Assembly: GCF_001598855.1 (NCBI RefSeq)
Contig: NZ_BCZS01000002.1
Coordinates: 186,001-250,000, forward strand
DNA: 64,000 nt
DNA from: Pluralibacter gergoviae ATCC 33028 = NBRC 105706
Lineage (GTDB): Bacteria > Pseudomonadota > Gammaproteobacteria > Enterobacterales > Enterobacteriaceae
Direction: 5' to 3'
A model generated the notes under the pieces. That model was not told the origin of the DNA and made no database searches. It saw nothing but the letters and a program-made list of their open reading frames with translations. Made by a program: the position numbers and the translations under genes. Below, one piece after another: positions 40,810 to 53,500 of the stretch (positions within the stretch are counted from its first letter, which is position 1; each line of letters begins with the position of its first letter).

Positions 40810-41426
40810 TCCTTCTCTGCGGGCGCTTTCTTGCGCCCCAGCTTCGACCAGATGCGGCTCTCTTCCCGCCGCCACAGGCGCTGGATATTGTCGTGGTGGC
40901 GCAGCAGGATCAGGCAGGAGAGCATGGAGACCGGGAAGGTGTACTGGGGCTTAAACCACCAGACGTAGAACGGGGCCACCAGCGCGCTGACGATGGCGCC
41001 CAGCGAGGAGTAGCCGCTGAGCAGCACGGTCAGCAGCCAGGTGCCCGCCATCACGCCGGTCAGATCCCAGCCGATGGGCGCGATGGCGCCGAAGGCGGTG
41101 GCGACGCCCTTGCCGCCGCGAAAGCCGAAGAATACCGGCCAGATATGGCCGATACAGGCGGCAAGTGCCACCATACCTATCCAGAACGGCGTGAGCCCCA
41201 GGCCCCATGCGCCCCAGGTGGGCAACATGCCTTTAAGGATGTCGAAAACCAGTACCGCGACCGCCGCGCCCTTGCCGCCGAGGCGCAGCACGTTGGTTGC
41301 GCCGGGGTTGCCGGAGCCGTTGAGGCGCGGATCGGGAAGACCCGCGATGCGGCTGACCAGAATGGCGCTGGAGATGGAGCCGCAAAGGTAGGCGAGGAGA
41401 ACCATTCCTGGCGCGATTACACTCAT
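40800..41426 (-). CDS. plsY: glycerol-3-phosphate acyltransferase PlsY
   Basis: 208 residues from the ATG at 41424-41426 ([20 protein letters not shown]), compared with 205 in E. coli. Multi-pass inner-membrane enzyme using acyl-phosphate. Conserved motifs are [22 protein letters not shown] and HHDNIQRL. First committed step of phospholipid synthesis. An extended frame to 41516 exists but the standard start fits the homolog. Divergent from folB. Confidence 0.96.
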   Translation of the reverse strand: MSVIAPGMVLLAYLCGSISSAILVSRIAGLPDPRLNGSGNPGATNVLRLGGKGAAVAVLVFDILKGMLPTWGAWGLGLTPFWIGMVALAACIGHIWPVFFGFRGGKGVATAFGAIAPIGWDLTGVMAGTWLLTVLLSGYSSLGAIVSALVAPFYVWWFKPQYTFPVSMLSCLILLRHHDNIQRLWRREESRIWSKLGRKKAPAEKDPE

Positions 41427-41533
41427 GACTCTGTTCCGTTTAGAAAATGTATCGGTATTCTCTTCATCTGTGGATAATACGCATAAATCGCCGGAAGTGG
41501 TATCCGGCCGGGACAAAAAGCAGGCAGGGCGTG

Positions 41534-41899
41534 ATGGATATTGTGTTTTTAGAGCAACTTTCGGTCATCACCACCATCGGTGTGTACGACTGGGAGCAGA
41601 CCATTGAACAGCGGCTGGTGTTCGATATCGAAATGGCGTGGGACAATCGTAAAGCGGCTGCCAGCGATGCGGTAGAGGACTGCCTGAGCTATGCCGATAT
41701 CAGCGAAGCGGTGATTGCCCACGTTGAGGGCGGTAAATTTGCGCTGGTGGAGCGGGTGGCGGAAGAGGTCGCTCAGCTGCTGTTAAGCCGCTTTAACTCG
41801 CCGTGGGTCAGAATCAAGGTCAGTAAACCCGGCGCTGTGGTGCGGGCGGCCAACGTCGGCGTCGTGATTGAGCGTGAGCAAATTCTGGAAAACTCATAA
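41534..41899 (+). CDS. folB: dihydroneopterin aldolase
   Basis: 121 residues from the ATG at 41534 ([20 protein letters not shown]), close to the 122 of E. coli. Converts dihydroneopterin to hydroxymethyl-dihydropterin and glycolaldehyde in folate synthesis. DCLSYADI and the catalytic lysine in [10 protein letters not shown] are visible. Confidence 0.96.
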   Translation: MDIVFLEQLSVITTIGVYDWEQTIEQRLVFDIEMAWDNRKAAASDAVEDCLSYADISEAVIAHVEGGKFALVERVAEEVAQLLLSRFNSPWVRIKVSKPGAVVRAANVGVVIEREQILENS

Positions 41900-41943
41900 T
41901 AATTTCATCTTTTTTAAACAAAATAGCGCTATTCGTGTCTTAA

Positions 41944-41972
41944 CAGCCGGACAATGTTGAACGGCTTTTTTC
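41944..41972 (+). terminator. terminator after folB
   Basis: AGCCG...CGGCT with a 12-base loop followed by TTTTTT, 45 bases after the folB stop and before uppP. Confidence 0.75.
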
Positions 41973-41997
41973 TTGTTATTTTTTAAGGGTTAATGTA

Positions 41998-42819
41998 ATG
42001 AACGATATGCACTCGCTGCTGATAGCGGCAATTTTGGGTGTGGTCGAAGGAGTGACTGAGTTTTTACCCGTTTCCAGCACCGGCCACATGATCATCGTCG
42101 GCCACCTGCTGGGCTTTGAGGGCGACACCGCCAAAACGTTTGAGGTGGTGATCCAGCTGGGATCGATCCTCGCGGTGGTGGTGATGTTCTGGCGCCGCCT
42201 GTTCGGCCTTATCGGCATCCACTTTGGCCGCCCGCCGGTGCACGAAGGCCTGGGCGCCGGGCGCCTGTCGCTGATTCACGTTCTGCTGGCTATGGTCCCG
42301 GCGGTGGTGCTGGGGCTGGTGTTCCACGATTTTATTAAATCGCTGTTTAACCCGGTAACCGTGATGTACGCCCTGGTGGTCGGCGGCCTGCTGCTGATCG
42401 CCGCCGAGCTGTTCAAGCCGAAGGAGCCGAAGACCCAGGGTCTGGACGATATGACCTACCGCCAGGCATTTTTGATCGGCTGCTTCCAGTGCCTGGCGCT
42501 GTGGCCGGGCTTCTCCCGCTCGGGCTCTACTATCGCCGGCGGCATGCTGCTCGGCATCAGCCGCTACGTGGCGGCGGAGTTCTCCTTCCTGCTGGCGGTG
42601 CCGATGATGATGGGCGCCACCGCGCTGGACATCTACAAGAGCCTCGGCTTCCTGACGGCGGCCGACATTCCGATGTTTGCGGTCGGGTTCGTCACCGCCT
42701 TTATCGTGGCGCTGATTGCGATTAAAACCTTCCTGCACATCATCAAGCGCATCACCTTTATTCCGTTCGCCATCTACCGCTTTATCGTGGCGGCGGCGGT
42801 CTACGCGGTGTTTATGTAG
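41998..42819 (+). CDS. uppP: undecaprenyl-diphosphate phosphatase UppP (BacA)
   Basis: 273 residues, as in E. coli. Recycles the undecaprenyl carrier for wall synthesis; overproduction gives bacitracin resistance in known strains. Catalytic motifs are [13 protein letters not shown] at the N-terminus and [13 protein letters not shown] in the middle; about eight membrane segments. Overlaps the 3' end of cca by 8 bases on the opposite strand. Confidence 0.97.
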   Translation: MNDMHSLLIAAILGVVEGVTEFLPVSSTGHMIIVGHLLGFEGDTAKTFEVVIQLGSILAVVVMFWRRLFGLIGIHFGRPPVHEGLGAGRLSLIHVLLAMVPAVVLGLVFHDFIKSLFNPVTVMYALVVGGLLLIAAELFKPKEPKTQGLDDMTYRQAFLIGCFQCLALWPGFSRSGSTIAGGMLLGISRYVAAEFSFLLAVPMMMGATALDIYKSLGFLTAADIPMFAVGFVTAFIVALIAIKTFLHIIKRITFIPFAIYRFIVAAAVYAVFM

Positions 42820-44050
42820 TCTGCGGACAGCGCTGTTCTTTCCACTGCGCGACGGCGGCCACCCGGCGTCGCGTCAGCTCCTCCCGCACCTCCGGCCCCT
42901 TAAAGCCCGCGTCAATCACCGGTTTCGTCGGTACCGCCCGCGCCACCTCCCACGCTTCGCGCAGCAGTCTGCCTTGCGGATAGTCGCGCGCCTCAAAGCC
43001 GGTGCGCCCGCGCACGTCGGCTTCGCTGGTGAGCGCCAGCTGCTCCACCCGCTGCGGCCTGCGCCAGGCATCAATGGCGTCAAACAGCTTCACCACCGTG
43101 GCGGGCTTGAGAACCGGGAAGGTGTGTATCAAGTCGTGGTACTCCGCCACCAGCTTCGCCAGATCGCGCATCTCGTTGGGTATGCGCAGCCGGGCGCAGA
43201 GGTTTTCCACCAGCTTGACGCCCGCCGGGCCGTGGCCGTGGTGGCGGGGCCACAGCGCCTTCGGCGTCAGCCCTTTACCGAGGTCGTGGCACAGCGTGGC
43301 GAAGCGCACGTCGACGGCCGGGGTCAGCATTGCCGCCATGGAGAGGGTCATCAGGACGTGGACGCCGGTGTCGATCTCCGGGTGCCATTTAGCCGGGGCG
43401 GGCACGCCGAACAGGGCGTCAATTTCGGGAAACAGCACTTTCAGGGCGCCGCAGTCGCGCAGGGTCTGGAAGTAGACCTGCGGGTTGCGGGTGCCGAGCG
43501 CGCTCTCCGTCTCTTTCCACACCCGCTCCGGGATCAGATGCTCCAGCTCCCCGGCGGCGGTCATCGCCTGCATCAGGGCCATCGTCTCATCGGCAATGCG
43601 AAAGCCGAGGTGGGCGTAGCGGGCGGCAAAGCGGGCCACCCGCAGCACCCGCAGCGGATCTTCGCTGAAGGCCGGCGAAACGTGGCGCAGCAGGCGCGCC
43701 TGCAGGTCCCGCTGGCCGCCGTAGGGATCGATAATCGCGCCCGCGTCGTCCTGCGCGAGCGCGTTTACGGTGAGGTCCCGACGCAGCAGGTCCTGCTCGA
43801 GGGTGACATCGGGGGCGGCGTAGCAGGTAAAACCGGTATAGCCTGAGCCGGACTTGCGCTCGGTGCGGGCGAGGGCGTACTCCTCGTGGGTGTGCGGGTG
43901 CAGAAACACAGGAAAATCGCGGCCTACCTGCTGGTAGCCCGCGTCAAGCATCTGCTGCGGCGTAGCGCCGACAACAACCCAATCTTTGTCTTTTACCGCC
44001 AGGCCCAGTAGCGCATCGCGCACCGCCCCGCCAACCAGATACTGCTTCAC
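42812..44050 (-). CDS. cca: multifunctional CCA-adding enzyme
   Basis: 412 residues, the E. coli length. Nucleotidyltransferase head with [13 protein letters not shown] and DKDWVVVG, the class II signature [10 protein letters not shown], then a C-terminal HD phosphohydrolase domain ([20 protein letters not shown]). It repairs or adds the CCA end of tRNAs. Lies 67 bases after ygiM, in the same direction. Confidence 0.97.
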   Translation of the reverse strand: MKQYLVGGAVRDALLGLAVKDKDWVVVGATPQQMLDAGYQQVGRDFPVFLHPHTHEEYALARTERKSGSGYTGFTCYAAPDVTLEQDLLRRDLTVNALAQDDAGAIIDPYGGQRDLQARLLRHVSPAFSEDPLRVLRVARFAARYAHLGFRIADETMALMQAMTAAGELEHLIPERVWKETESALGTRNPQVYFQTLRDCGALKVLFPEIDALFGVPAPAKWHPEIDTGVHVLMTLSMAAMLTPAVDVRFATLCHDLGKGLTPKALWPRHHGHGPAGVKLVENLCARLRIPNEMRDLAKLVAEYHDLIHTFPVLKPATVVKLFDAIDAWRRPQRVEQLALTSEADVRGRTGFEARDYPQGRLLREAWEVARAVPTKPVIDAGFKGPEVREELTRRRVAAVAQWKEQRCPQTT

Positions 44051-44117
44051 GCCGCCATCCCCTTACTGAAAAATCACCCGATAATACGCAAGTGTAGAGG
44101 AGATGGCGAATCGGGCA

Positions 44118-44738
44118 TCAGTTCATCCAGCGGTCTTTGCGCTTGCGGCTCGGCACCAGGTGCGGCAGCACCAGGCCGAGGATCAGGCCCGCGCCGAGCA
44201 CGCCGCCGCCGTACATAAACCACTGCATAATAATCGTGCGCTGCTTATCGTCCAGCTGCAGGTTGGCGGCGTTCACCTTCTTCTGCGCGACGATAAGCTC
44301 ATTCTTCAGCTTCTGATTCTCTTCTTTCAGGCCGTTAATGACGCTATCGCTACCGGCCACTTTCTGCTGCATATCGGCGGTGCGCTGATTCCAGGTATTA
44401 TCAATATTGTTCAGCTTATCGGTCAGGGTTTTGACCTGATTTTCGAGGTCCGGCACGCGGGTTTTCAGGCTTGGGCTGGTGCTCAGCTCCTTCAGCGGGA
44501 TCCAGGCGGTGCGGCCGCTGCTGTCTTTCACCTGGGCGTACTGGGTGTCATTATTGGTTTGCAGGAGCTGCACTTCTTCTCCGGCGTTCACGGTGCCGAC
44601 CAGGCGGTAGTTATCGCCCGGGCCGCTGCGTACCCAGGTGTTCAGTTCATCGGAGACATAACGTTTTTCATCAGCGTGGGCGATGGTGGAAGCGCTAAGT
44701 GCAAGTAAAGTCAGTCCAATCAGGCGTAATTTAAGCAT
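44118..44738 (-). CDS. ygiM: SH3-domain membrane protein YgiM
   Basis: 206 residues from the ATG at 44736-44738 (MLKLRLIGLTLLALSASTIA), equal to E. coli. Signal peptide, one bacterial SH3 domain (VSDELNTWVRSGPGDNYRLVG and onward), a coiled coil of about 90 residues, then one C-terminal transmembrane segment (GGGVLGAGLILGLVLP) with a basic tail. Function unknown; conserved next to cca and ygiF. Confidence 0.93.
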   Translation of the reverse strand: MLKLRLIGLTLLALSASTIAHADEKRYVSDELNTWVRSGPGDNYRLVGTVNAGEEVQLLQTNNDTQYAQVKDSSGRTAWIPLKELSTSPSLKTRVPDLENQVKTLTDKLNNIDNTWNQRTADMQQKVAGSDSVINGLKEENQKLKNELIVAQKKVNAANLQLDDKQRTIIMQWFMYGGGVLGAGLILGLVLPHLVPSRKRKDRWMN

Positions 44739-44953
44739 CAGGTCGTCATTTTGGTCATTAGGTGGAACGAAAAAAGTCGCACGAGATAGTAGTGGCATCA
44801 GTCTGACGACGCCAGGCATTCTGCTGCAATCGGAATCCTCCAGGAGGAGATTGCATGGCAAAGTGCGGAGAAATACACTCTACTGACAAGAATTATGCGT
44901 GTAAGTTCGGCGTCATTACCAATCCCGGTCACTCAACGATAAGAAAACTGGAC

Positions 44954-45868
44954 ATGGAACAGGAAATCGAATTGAAGTTCATCGTCGATCCGCGCGGTAC
45001 AGAGACCCTCCGCCAGCGGCTCGGCGCCCTCAGCGCGCAGCACGTGCCCGCCGCGCAGCTGCTCAACATCTATTACGAAACCGACGACGGCTGGCTGCGC
45101 GGTCACGATATGGGCCTGCGCATTCGCGGCCAGGGCAAAACCTATGAGATGACCCTCAAGACCGCCGGCCGCTCCGTCGGCGGCCTTAACCAGCGCCCGG
45201 AGTACAATATTCCCCTTACGAAGCCCGAGCTGGCGCTGGAGAAGCTGCCCGCCGACGTCTGGCCCGGCGGCAGCCTGCCCGCCGATCTTGCCGGGCGGGT
45301 GAAGCCGCTGTTCAGCACCGATTTTCAGCGCGAGAAGTGGCTGGTGGACTGCGGCGAAAGCCGGATTGAAATTGCGCTGGATAACGGCGAAGTCAAAGCG
45401 GGCGAGCACCGGGAGCCTATCGGCGAACTGGAGCTGGAGCTGCTGAGCGGCCGGGTTGAGGATGTTCTGGCCCTGGCGGGCGAGCTGCTGGAGAGCGGCG
45501 TTCTGCGGCAGGGAAGCCTGAGCAAGGCCGCCCGCGGCTACCATCTGGCGAAGGGCAATCCGCCCCGCGAGCCGCGAGCCCCGGCCTACGGCGCGCAGGA
45601 CAATGCCGGCCTTGAGGCGGCGCTGGCCCACTGGCAGTATCACGAAGAGCTGTGGCTGCGCGGCAGCGCTGATGCGAAAGCGCAGGTCGCTGACGCCGTG
45701 GCCTTTATCGGTAAAACGCTCGCCGCCGAACACGAGATGGCCGCCGAGCAGATGGCGCAGGTTGCGCAGATCATCAGCGATGCGTCTACCGCCGCCGATG
45801 CCGCTTTTAACCCGCAGGTGGCGCGCGCCAAACTGATGCTCACCGCTTTTCTTGTCACCGGACGATAA
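44954..45868 (+). CDS. ygiF: inorganic triphosphatase YgiF with truncated CHAD domain
   Basis: N-terminal CYTH domain (MEQEIELKFIV, then GLRIRG, EMTLKTAGR and ELELELLSG) with the EXEXK tunnel motif is complete, so tripolyphosphate hydrolysis is expected. The protein has 304 residues against 433 in E. coli: after ALAHWQYHEELWLRG only about 80 residues remain and the rest of the CHAD domain is missing, as is the FGGIVPR-like part. Only 18 bases separate its stop from glnE, so the missing part is not elsewhere. An upstream start at 44855 exists but the homolog starts at 44954. Confidence 0.88.
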   Translation: MEQEIELKFIVDPRGTETLRQRLGALSAQHVPAAQLLNIYYETDDGWLRGHDMGLRIRGQGKTYEMTLKTAGRSVGGLNQRPEYNIPLTKPELALEKLPADVWPGGSLPADLAGRVKPLFSTDFQREKWLVDCGESRIEIALDNGEVKAGEHREPIGELELELLSGRVEDVLALAGELLESGVLRQGSLSKAARGYHLAKGNPPREPRAPAYGAQDNAGLEAALAHWQYHEELWLRGSADAKAQVADAVAFIGKTLAAEHEMAAEQMAQVAQIISDASTAADAAFNPQVARAKLMLTAFLVTGR

Positions 45869-45886
45869 CATTAATAGAGGAACGCC

Positions 45887-48727
45887 ATGACCGCGCTCTC
45901 TTCACCGCTGCAGCAGCACTGGCAGACGGTAGCCGACCGGCTGCCGGACGACTTCCCCGCCGCCGACCTGCGCCCCGAGGCGCGGGCGGCGATGGCCTTT
46001 AGCGATTTCATTGCCGACAGTCTGGCCGCGCACCCGCAGTGGCTCGAAGAGCTGGCGCAGGCGCCGGTGGCGCCCGGCGAGTGGCGGCACTACGGCGACT
46101 GGCTGGCGCAGGCGCTGGCCGATGTCAACGACGAGGCGGCCCTGATGCGCGCCCTGCGGCTGTTTCGCCGCCGGGTGATGGTGCGCATCGCCTGGGCCCA
46201 GGCGCTGTCGCAGGTCCCGACCGAAGAGAGCCTGCAGCAGCTGAGCCAGCTTGCCGAGACGCTGATCGTCGGCGCCCGCGACTGGCTGTACGCCGCCTGC
46301 TGCCGCGAGTGGGGCACCCCGACCAGCACCCGCGGCGAGGCGCAGCCGCTGCTGATCCTCGGCATGGGCAAGCTCGGCGGCGGCGAGCTGAACTTCTCCT
46401 CGGATATCGACCTGATTTTTGCCTGGCCCGAGCACGGGGCGACCGCTGGCGGGCGCCGGGAGCTGGACAACGGCCAGTTCTTTACCCGCATGGGCCAGCG
46501 GCTGATCAAGGTGCTGGACCAGGCCACCCAGGACGGCTTCGTCTACCGCGTGGATATGCGCCTGCGCCCGTTCGGCGACAGCGGTCCGCTGGTGCTGAGC
46601 TTTGCCGCGCTGGAGGACTACTACCAGGAGCAGGGCCGCGACTGGGAGCGCTACGCGATGGTCAAGGCGAAGGTGCTCGGCGACAGCGGCGGCGCCTACG
46701 GCGACGAGCTGCGCGCCATGCTGCGCCCGTTCGTCTTCCGCCGCTATATCGACTTCAGCGTCATCCAGTCCCTGCGCAATATGAAGGGCATGATCGCCCG
46801 CGAAGTGCGCCGCCGGGGCCTGAAGGACAACATCAAGCTCGGCGCGGGCGGCATTCGCGAAATCGAGTTTATCGTCCAGGTCTTCCAGCTGATCCGCGGC
46901 GGACGCGAGCCGTCGCTGCAGAGCCGCTCCCTGCTGCCGACCCTGGACGCCATCGACGCGCTGCACCTGCTGCCGGAGGGCGAGGCCGGGCAGCTGCGCG
47001 ACGCCTACCTGTTCCTGCGCCGGCTGGAGAACCTGCTACAGAGCATTAACGACGAGCAGACCCAGACCCTGCCGGAAGACGACCTTAACCGCGCCCGGCT
47101 GGCGTGGGGCATGGGCTGCCGCGACTGGGACTCGCTCTACACCGCGCTCGCCGGGAAGATGGCCGCCGTGCGCCGTATCTTTAACGCCCTGATCGGCGAC
47201 GATGAAGAAGCCACCGCCGACGAGCAGCTTTCTGAGCAGTGGCGCGAACTGTGGCAGGACGCGCTGCAGGAGGACGACACCACGCCGGTGCTGGCCCACC
47301 TCAGCGATGAGGACCGCCATCGGGTGGTGGCGGAGATCGCCGATTTCCGCAAAGAGCTGGACCGCCGCACTATCGGCCCGCGCGGCCGCCAGGTGCTGGA
47401 TACCCTGATGCCGCATCTGCTGAGCGAGATTTGCGCGCGCGATGACGCTCCGCTGCCGCTGTCGCGCATTATGCCGCTGCTGACCGGCATCGCCAGCCGC
47501 ACCACTTATCTGGAGCTGCTGAGCGAATTCCCCGGCGCGCTCAAGCACCTGATCCGCCTCTGCGCCGCCTCGCCGATGGTCGCCAGCCAGCTGGCGCGCT
47601 ATCCGCTGCTGCTTGACGAACTGCTGGACCCCAACACCCTCTACCAGCCCACCGCCACCGACGCCTACCGCGACGAGCTGCGCCAGTACCTGCTGCGGGT
47701 GCCGGAAGAGGATGAGGAGCAGCAGCTGGAGGCGCTGCGCCAGTTTAAGCAGGCGCAGATGCTGCGGGTGGCGGCGGCGGACATTGCCGGCACGCTGCCG
47801 GTAATGAAAGTGAGCGATCACTTAACCTGGCTGGCCGAGGCGATGATCGACGCCGTGGTGCAGCAGGCGTGGACCCACACCGTGGCCCGCTTCGGCCAGC
47901 CGCGCCACCTGGCCGGGCGCGAAGGGCGCGGCTTTGCGGTCATCGGCTACGGCAAGCTCGGCGGCTGGGAGCTGGGCTACGGCTCTGACCTCGATCTGGT
48001 GTTCCTCCACGACTGCCCGGCGGACGTGACGACCGACGGTCCGCGCGAAATCGACGGCCGCCAGTTCTATCTCCGGCTGGTGCAGCGCATCATTCACCTG
48101 TTCAGCACCCGCACGTCGTCGGGCATTCTGTACGAAGTGGACGCTCGCTTACGTCCCTCCGGGGCGGCGGGTATGCTGGTCACCACCGCCGATGCTTTTG
48201 CCGACTATCAGCGCAGCGAGGCCTGGACCTGGGAGCATCAGGCGCTGGTGCGCGCCCGGGTGGTCTACGGCGACGGCCAGCTGCACGGGCAGTTCGACGC
48301 TATCCGCAAAGCTATCCTCGCCATTGAGCGCGATGGCCCGACGCTGCAGACCGAGGTGCGCGAAATGCGCGAGAAGATGCGCGCCCACCTCGGGGGCAAA
48401 CACCGGGACCGCTTCGACATCAAAGCCGACGAGGGCGGCATTACCGACATTGAATTTATTACCCAGTACCTGGTGCTGCGCTACGCCCACGACAGGCCGA
48501 AGCTGACCCGCTGGTCCGATAACGTGCGCATTCTGGAGCTGCTGGCGCAGAACGGCATCATGGACGACGAAGAGGCGCTGGCGCTGAGCCGGGCCTACAC
48601 CACGCTTCGCGATGCGCTGCACCACCTGGCGCTGCAGGAGGCGCCGGGCCACGTCGCGCCGGACGCGTTTCACGCCGAGCGTGAGCTGGTGCGCGCCTGC
48701 TGGCAGAAGTGGCTGGTCGCGGGCTGA
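45887..48727 (+). CDS. glnE: bifunctional glutamine synthetase adenylyltransferase/deadenylase
   Basis: 946 residues, as in E. coli. Two nucleotidyltransferase domains: the N-terminal deadenylase with [11 protein letters not shown] and the C-terminal adenylyltransferase with [13 protein letters not shown]. It adds or removes AMP on GlnA in answer to PII and glutamine. Starts 18 bases after ygiF and precedes hldE by 47 bases; these likely share a transcript. Confidence 0.97.
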   Translation: MTALSSPLQQHWQTVADRLPDDFPAADLRPEARAAMAFSDFIADSLAAHPQWLEELAQAPVAPGEWRHYGDWLAQALADVNDEAALMRALRLFRRRVMVRIAWAQALSQVPTEESLQQLSQLAETLIVGARDWLYAACCREWGTPTSTRGEAQPLLILGMGKLGGGELNFSSDIDLIFAWPEHGATAGGRRELDNGQFFTRMGQRLIKVLDQATQDGFVYRVDMRLRPFGDSGPLVLSFAALEDYYQEQGRDWERYAMVKAKVLGDSGGAYGDELRAMLRPFVFRRYIDFSVIQSLRNMKGMIAREVRRRGLKDNIKLGAGGIREIEFIVQVFQLIRGGREPSLQSRSLLPTLDAIDALHLLPEGEAGQLRDAYLFLRRLENLLQSINDEQTQTLPEDDLNRARLAWGMGCRDWDSLYTALAGKMAAVRRIFNALIGDDEEATADEQLSEQWRELWQDALQEDDTTPVLAHLSDEDRHRVVAEIADFRKELDRRTIGPRGRQVLDTLMPHLLSEICARDDAPLPLSRIMPLLTGIASRTTYLELLSEFPGALKHLIRLCAASPMVASQLARYPLLLDELLDPNTLYQPTATDAYRDELRQYLLRVPEEDEEQQLEALRQFKQAQMLRVAAADIAGTLPVMKVSDHLTWLAEAMIDAVVQQAWTHTVARFGQPRHLAGREGRGFAVIGYGKLGGWELGYGSDLDLVFLHDCPADVTTDGPREIDGRQFYLRLVQRIIHLFSTRTSSGILYEVDARLRPSGAAGMLVTTADAFADYQRSEAWTWEHQALVRARVVYGDGQLHGQFDAIRKAILAIERDGPTLQTEVREMREKMRAHLGGKHRDRFDIKADEGGITDIEFITQYLVLRYAHDRPKLTRWSDNVRILELLAQNGIMDDEEALALSRAYTTLRDALHHLALQEAPGHVAPDAFHAERELVRACWQKWLVAG

Positions 48728-48774
48728 GTTATGCTATTATCGCGCGCAACTGAAGAATCTAGCAGGAGTCAGGA

Positions 48775-50202
48775 ATGAAAGTAACGCTGCCGGAGTTTAC
48801 ACGCGCAGGCGTCATGGTGGTTGGCGATGTGATGCTGGACCGCTACTGGTATGGCCCAACCAGCCGCATCTCGCCGGAGGCCCCGGTGCCGGTGGTGAAG
48901 GTGGATACCATTGAGGAGCGCCCCGGCGGCGCGGCCAACGTGGCGATGAACATCGCCGCCCTCGGCGCCAGCTCGCGGCTGGTGGGCCTGACCGGCGTCG
49001 ATGACGCCGCGCAGGCGCTGGCGAAGGCGCTGGCGAATGTGAAGGTGCAGTGCGAGTTCGTCGCCGTGCCGACCCATCCGACCATCACCAAGCTGCGCGT
49101 GCTGTCGCGCAACCAGCAGCTGATCCGCCTCGACTTTGAAGAGGGCTTTGCCGGCGTCGATCCGCAGCCGATGCACGACCGCATTCGCCAGTCACTGGGC
49201 AGCGTCGGCGCGCTGGTGCTCTCCGACTATGCCAAAGGGGCGCTGGAGAGCGTGCAGGCGATGATCGGGCTTGCCCGCGAGGCGGGCGTGCCGGTGCTGA
49301 TTGATCCGAAAGGCACCGACTTTGAGCGCTATCGCGGCGCGACCCTGCTGACCCCGAACCTCTCTGAGTTCGAGGCGGTGGCCGGTAAGTGTCAGGATGA
49401 AGCCCAGCTGGTCGAGCGCGGCATGAAGATTATTGCCGATTACGATCTCTCCGCCCTGCTGGTTACCCGCTCCGAGCAGGGCATGACGCTGCTGCAGCCG
49501 GGCAAAGCGCCGCTGCACATGCCGACCCAGGCGCAGGAAGTGTATGACGTCACCGGCGCCGGCGATACGGTGATCGGCGTGCTGGCGGCGACGCTGGCGG
49601 CGGGCAACTCTCTCGAAGAGGCCTGCTTCTTCGCCAACGCCGCGGCGGGCGTGGTGGTTGGCAAGCTCGGTACCTCAACCGTGTCGCCGATTGAGCTGGA
49701 GAACGCCGTGCGCGGCCGCGCCGACACCGGCTTCGGCGTGATGAGCGAAAGCGAGCTGAAGCAGGCGGTGGCCGCCGCCCGCCAGCGCGGTGAGAAGGTG
49801 GTCATGACCAACGGCGTGTTTGACATTCTGCACGCCGGGCACGTCTCCTACCTGGCCAACGCCCGCCGCCTCGGCGACCGGCTGATCGTGGCGGTCAACA
49901 GCGATGCCTCCACGAAGCGCCTGAAGGGCGACACCCGGCCGGTCAATCCGCTCGATCAGCGGATGATCGTCCTCGGCGCGCTGGAGGCCGTAGACTGGGT
50001 CGTCTCCTTTGAAGAGGATACGCCCCAGCGCCTGATCGCCGGCATTCTGCCGGACCTGCTGGTGAAGGGCGGCGACTATAAGCCTGAGCAGATTGCCGGC
50101 AGCAAAGAGGTGTGGGCCAACGGCGGCGAAGTGATGGTCCTTAACTTCGAAGACGGCTGCTCGACTACCAATATCATCAAGAAGATCCGGCGCGACAGCT
50201 GA
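48775..50202 (+). CDS. hldE: bifunctional heptose kinase/adenylyltransferase HldE
   Basis: 475 residues (477 in E. coli). N-terminal ribokinase-type domain with GGAANVAMN and [11 protein letters not shown] phosphorylates heptose-7-phosphate; C-terminal nucleotidyltransferase domain with [13 protein letters not shown] makes ADP-heptose for lipopolysaccharide inner core. AGGAG lies 6-7 bases before the ATG. Confidence 0.97.
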   Translation: MKVTLPEFTRAGVMVVGDVMLDRYWYGPTSRISPEAPVPVVKVDTIEERPGGAANVAMNIAALGASSRLVGLTGVDDAAQALAKALANVKVQCEFVAVPTHPTITKLRVLSRNQQLIRLDFEEGFAGVDPQPMHDRIRQSLGSVGALVLSDYAKGALESVQAMIGLAREAGVPVLIDPKGTDFERYRGATLLTPNLSEFEAVAGKCQDEAQLVERGMKIIADYDLSALLVTRSEQGMTLLQPGKAPLHMPTQAQEVYDVTGAGDTVIGVLAATLAAGNSLEEACFFANAAAGVVVGKLGTSTVSPIELENAVRGRADTGFGVMSESELKQAVAAARQRGEKVVMTNGVFDILHAGHVSYLANARRLGDRLIVAVNSDASTKRLKGDTRPVNPLDQRMIVLGALEAVDWVVSFEEDTPQRLIAGILPDLLVKGGDYKPEQIAGSKEVWANGGEVMVLNFEDGCSTTNIIKKIRRDS

Positions 50203-50212
50203 TCTTTTCCCG

Positions 50213-50236
50213 GCGGCCTGCGTTCCCGCAGGCCGC
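50213..50236 (+). terminator. hairpin after hldE
   Basis: GCGGCCTGCG-TTCC-CGCAGGCCGC is a 10-bp perfect stem 11 bases after the hldE stop, without a good U-run. The remaining 310 bases up to the adhesin gene are A+T-rich, with no gene I can support; they presumably hold the adhesin promoter. Confidence 0.6.
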
Positions 50237-50552
50237 TAGACATCCTTCCGCCTGCTGTCATTAAGATATTCGCTATCAGCGGACGATTTTTTTGATATTG
50301 CGACCTGACTCAATTTCCCGCGCACCCTGAATGGTGATTTAGCAAGTCGGCTATACCTTTAATATTCATATTATCCCGGAATACCTTTTTAAAAGGCGCG
50401 TTGTATTTTTTACGGCATCCACGCTGTTATATCGCACCTGGTATAGCAGTGCGGGAAACCGCTTATTTATTAAATTAAATGGCCGGCAGAATATAAAATA
50501 TATTCCTGCTTCATGCGCCATTTTTTCCATTCTTTGATGATCAGGAGTGCGT

Positions 50553-53500
50553 ATGAAATCAACCTACCGGCTCTCTTTTCTGGCCTCGTGTATCTGCCTT
50601 GCCGTCGGATCTTCTCAGGCGTATGCCGCCTGCGACAATACCTCGCCGGGTAATGGTGATAAGGTAACCTGTTCTGCTGACCAGGTAGGCAATACCGCTG
50701 TCGTTAGCGCAGACGGGGTCTCGGGCGTCACTGTTCAGCAGGATGGCACGCTGGACGTCAGCAGCGGCCCGGCCATCTCGCTTGGCGATAGCTCGACCAT
50801 TCGCAATACCGGCATAATTTCCGGCACCAGCGCCGGTATTCTGCTGCGCGAAGGGAGCGCGGAAAATACTATCAATAATAGCGGTTCGATTACCGGTACG
50901 GCGGGGCCGGGGATCCGTATTAATGCTAAAGGTAATACTGCTATCACTAATTCCGGTAATATCAGCAGCGGTGAAGGCACGAGCGGCACCGCTACTCTGT
51001 TTGGCGACGGCGACGACACGCTGACCGTCACCGGTGGGACCATTACCGGCATTGTCAATCAGGGCAGGGGAGCCGATACGCTGCACATGGTTGACGGTAC
51101 GATTGACGGCGATGTCATTCAGGGCGTGACGGAGGCCAACGGCGATGACTTTGCCAGCGATAAGGTGCTAATTGAAGGTGGAACCATTACCGGCGGCATT
51201 ACCCAGGGTGAAGGTATTGATGACTTCGAGATGACCGGCGGCACTATTGGCTCCCTGCAGCAGGGCGGCTCTCAGGATACCTTTCGCATGACCGGCGGCT
51301 GGATTAAAGGGGCCTTTGAAGACGGCGACCATGCGGAGATGACCGGCGGGCGCATCGGCAACGTTCAACTGAAGGCGGCAGACAATTTCTTCGATATGAG
51401 CGGCGGCAGCGTGGACGGCAACGTCTCCTCCGGCTTGGGAAAAGATACCTATATCATTCGCGGCGATGCAAAAATCGGTAATTCGATCAGCACCGGCGCG
51501 GAGAAGGACAGCGTGACGCTGAAAAGCGGGACCATCGTTAATGAGATCCGTATGTCCACCGGCGACGACCTGTTCCGCTGGGAGGGCGGCAGCGTCGGTG
51601 GGGCAGTAAAGATGGAGGCGGATAACGACCGCGTGGAGCTGGTGGGCGTGGGGACCAACATCACCGACTCATCGCCGCTGATTGACGGTGGTAATGGCGA
51701 TGACTCCATCATGCTCGACAACAGCCAGTACGTGCACAGCGATGCCAACCTGCTGGCGGGGTTTGAGCACGTGGATTTGACCAACGGCTCTACGCTGACC
51801 CTGCGCAACAATATTCTCAAGCTGGGGGATAGCCAGGACGACAATGCCAGTACCGGCTTCAGCATTGACTCGGGCAGCACGCTGGCTATTGAAAACGGCG
51901 CGGCAACCGATTTCACCGGCCACCTCAGCGGTACCGGCACCGTCAGCACCAATACCAGCGGCAAGGCGTTTAACTTCACCAATAACAATAAGGCCGACGG
52001 CTTCGGCGGCACCCTGGCGCTGGGCAACAGCACCCTGGCGCTGGCGGGAGTGAACACCCAGGCGCTGAAAAATGCAACGCTGCGCGCGGACGACAAAAGC
52101 ATTACCACCGTCGGCAGCGGTCAGCAGACGATCGGCGGGCTGACCTTCAACGGCGGTACCGTCGTCTTCGGTGCGGTGGCGCCGGGCAACACCGTTAGCG
52201 ACAATACCATCCAGACCAGCAAGAATCTCGATATCAGCGGCAAGGGCAGCGTGAAGGTGAGTCTGGGCGACGCGGTCAACTATGCCCCTGACGTCAATGA
52301 TAAGGTCCAGCTGCTCAAGCAGGATGACGGCGAGAACCTGATTAAGCTGGTGGGCTCAGGCGGTACGGTGACCGGCAACGGCAGCGCGCTCACCCTGAAA
52401 GACAGCAGCGGCAGCGTCATCAGCAGCGGCAAAATGACCCATATTGTTAATACCGCCGGCGGCCCGACGGTGGCCGAAGGCACCTGGGACTGGAAGCTGT
52501 CTGACGGTACCGGTCACGACGGGCTGTACGTCACTTACGCCCTGAAAGAGGTGAACCTGAAGGGCGCGGGCAGCGATGCGCTGGCGCTTAACAGCGGCAC
52601 CGATACCGGCAGCGCCGCCGATCTCAGCGCGAAAGTGACCGGCGCGGGCGATCTGGCGATAACCGGCGGCACGGTCTCCCTTTCCAACAGCAGCAACGAC
52701 TACCGCGGCGTCACCGACGTGCGCGGCGGTACGCTGCAGATGAATAACGACAGCGTGCTGGGCAACACCTCCCTGCTGAAGCTGGCGGACGGTACCGGGC
52801 TGAAGATGGCGGGGCATACCCAGACCGTCGGCGCGGTGGCGACGGCGGCCGGATCGCTGGTCGATATCGCGGGCGGTAATCTGACGATTAACAGCGGCGG
52901 CACGGTGCAGGGCCATATGCAGGGGGCGGGAACGCTGTCCCTTGAGGGCGGAGAGCTTACCGTCACCGGCGCGAATACCGGGCTAAGCGCCACTACAGCG
53001 GTGAACAGTGGGGCCGCCGCCACGCTGGACAACACCCAGGGGCTGGGCTCCGGCGCCATCGACAACGGCGGAACCGTCAACCTTAACGCCGCCAGAGGGA
53101 CCTTCGCCAACAGCGTCAGCAATAGCGGCAAAATCAATCTTACCGGCAGCCAGGTGCAGCTCTCCGGCGACAACACTCAGTTCAGCGGCGAATTCAGCAT
53201 CGACAAGGACAGCCGCCTGACGGCAGCCCAGGCGTCCCACCTCGGCAGCGCCGCCGTGCACGATGAGGGCACCCTGGCGCTGGTGACGGATAGCGACTGG
53301 ACGCTGGCGAACGTCGTGGACGGCAGCGGCAACCTGGTCAAAGACGGCGCGGGTACCCTGACGCTGACCGATCCCAATCTGGCCTATACCGGCAGTACCG
53401 ATATTCTCAGCGGCGGCCTGCGCTTCGGCTCCCGCGAGGCGCCGTCAACCCTCGCCTCATCCCAGGTTAATATCGCCGCAGGGGCGATGATGGCGGCTAA

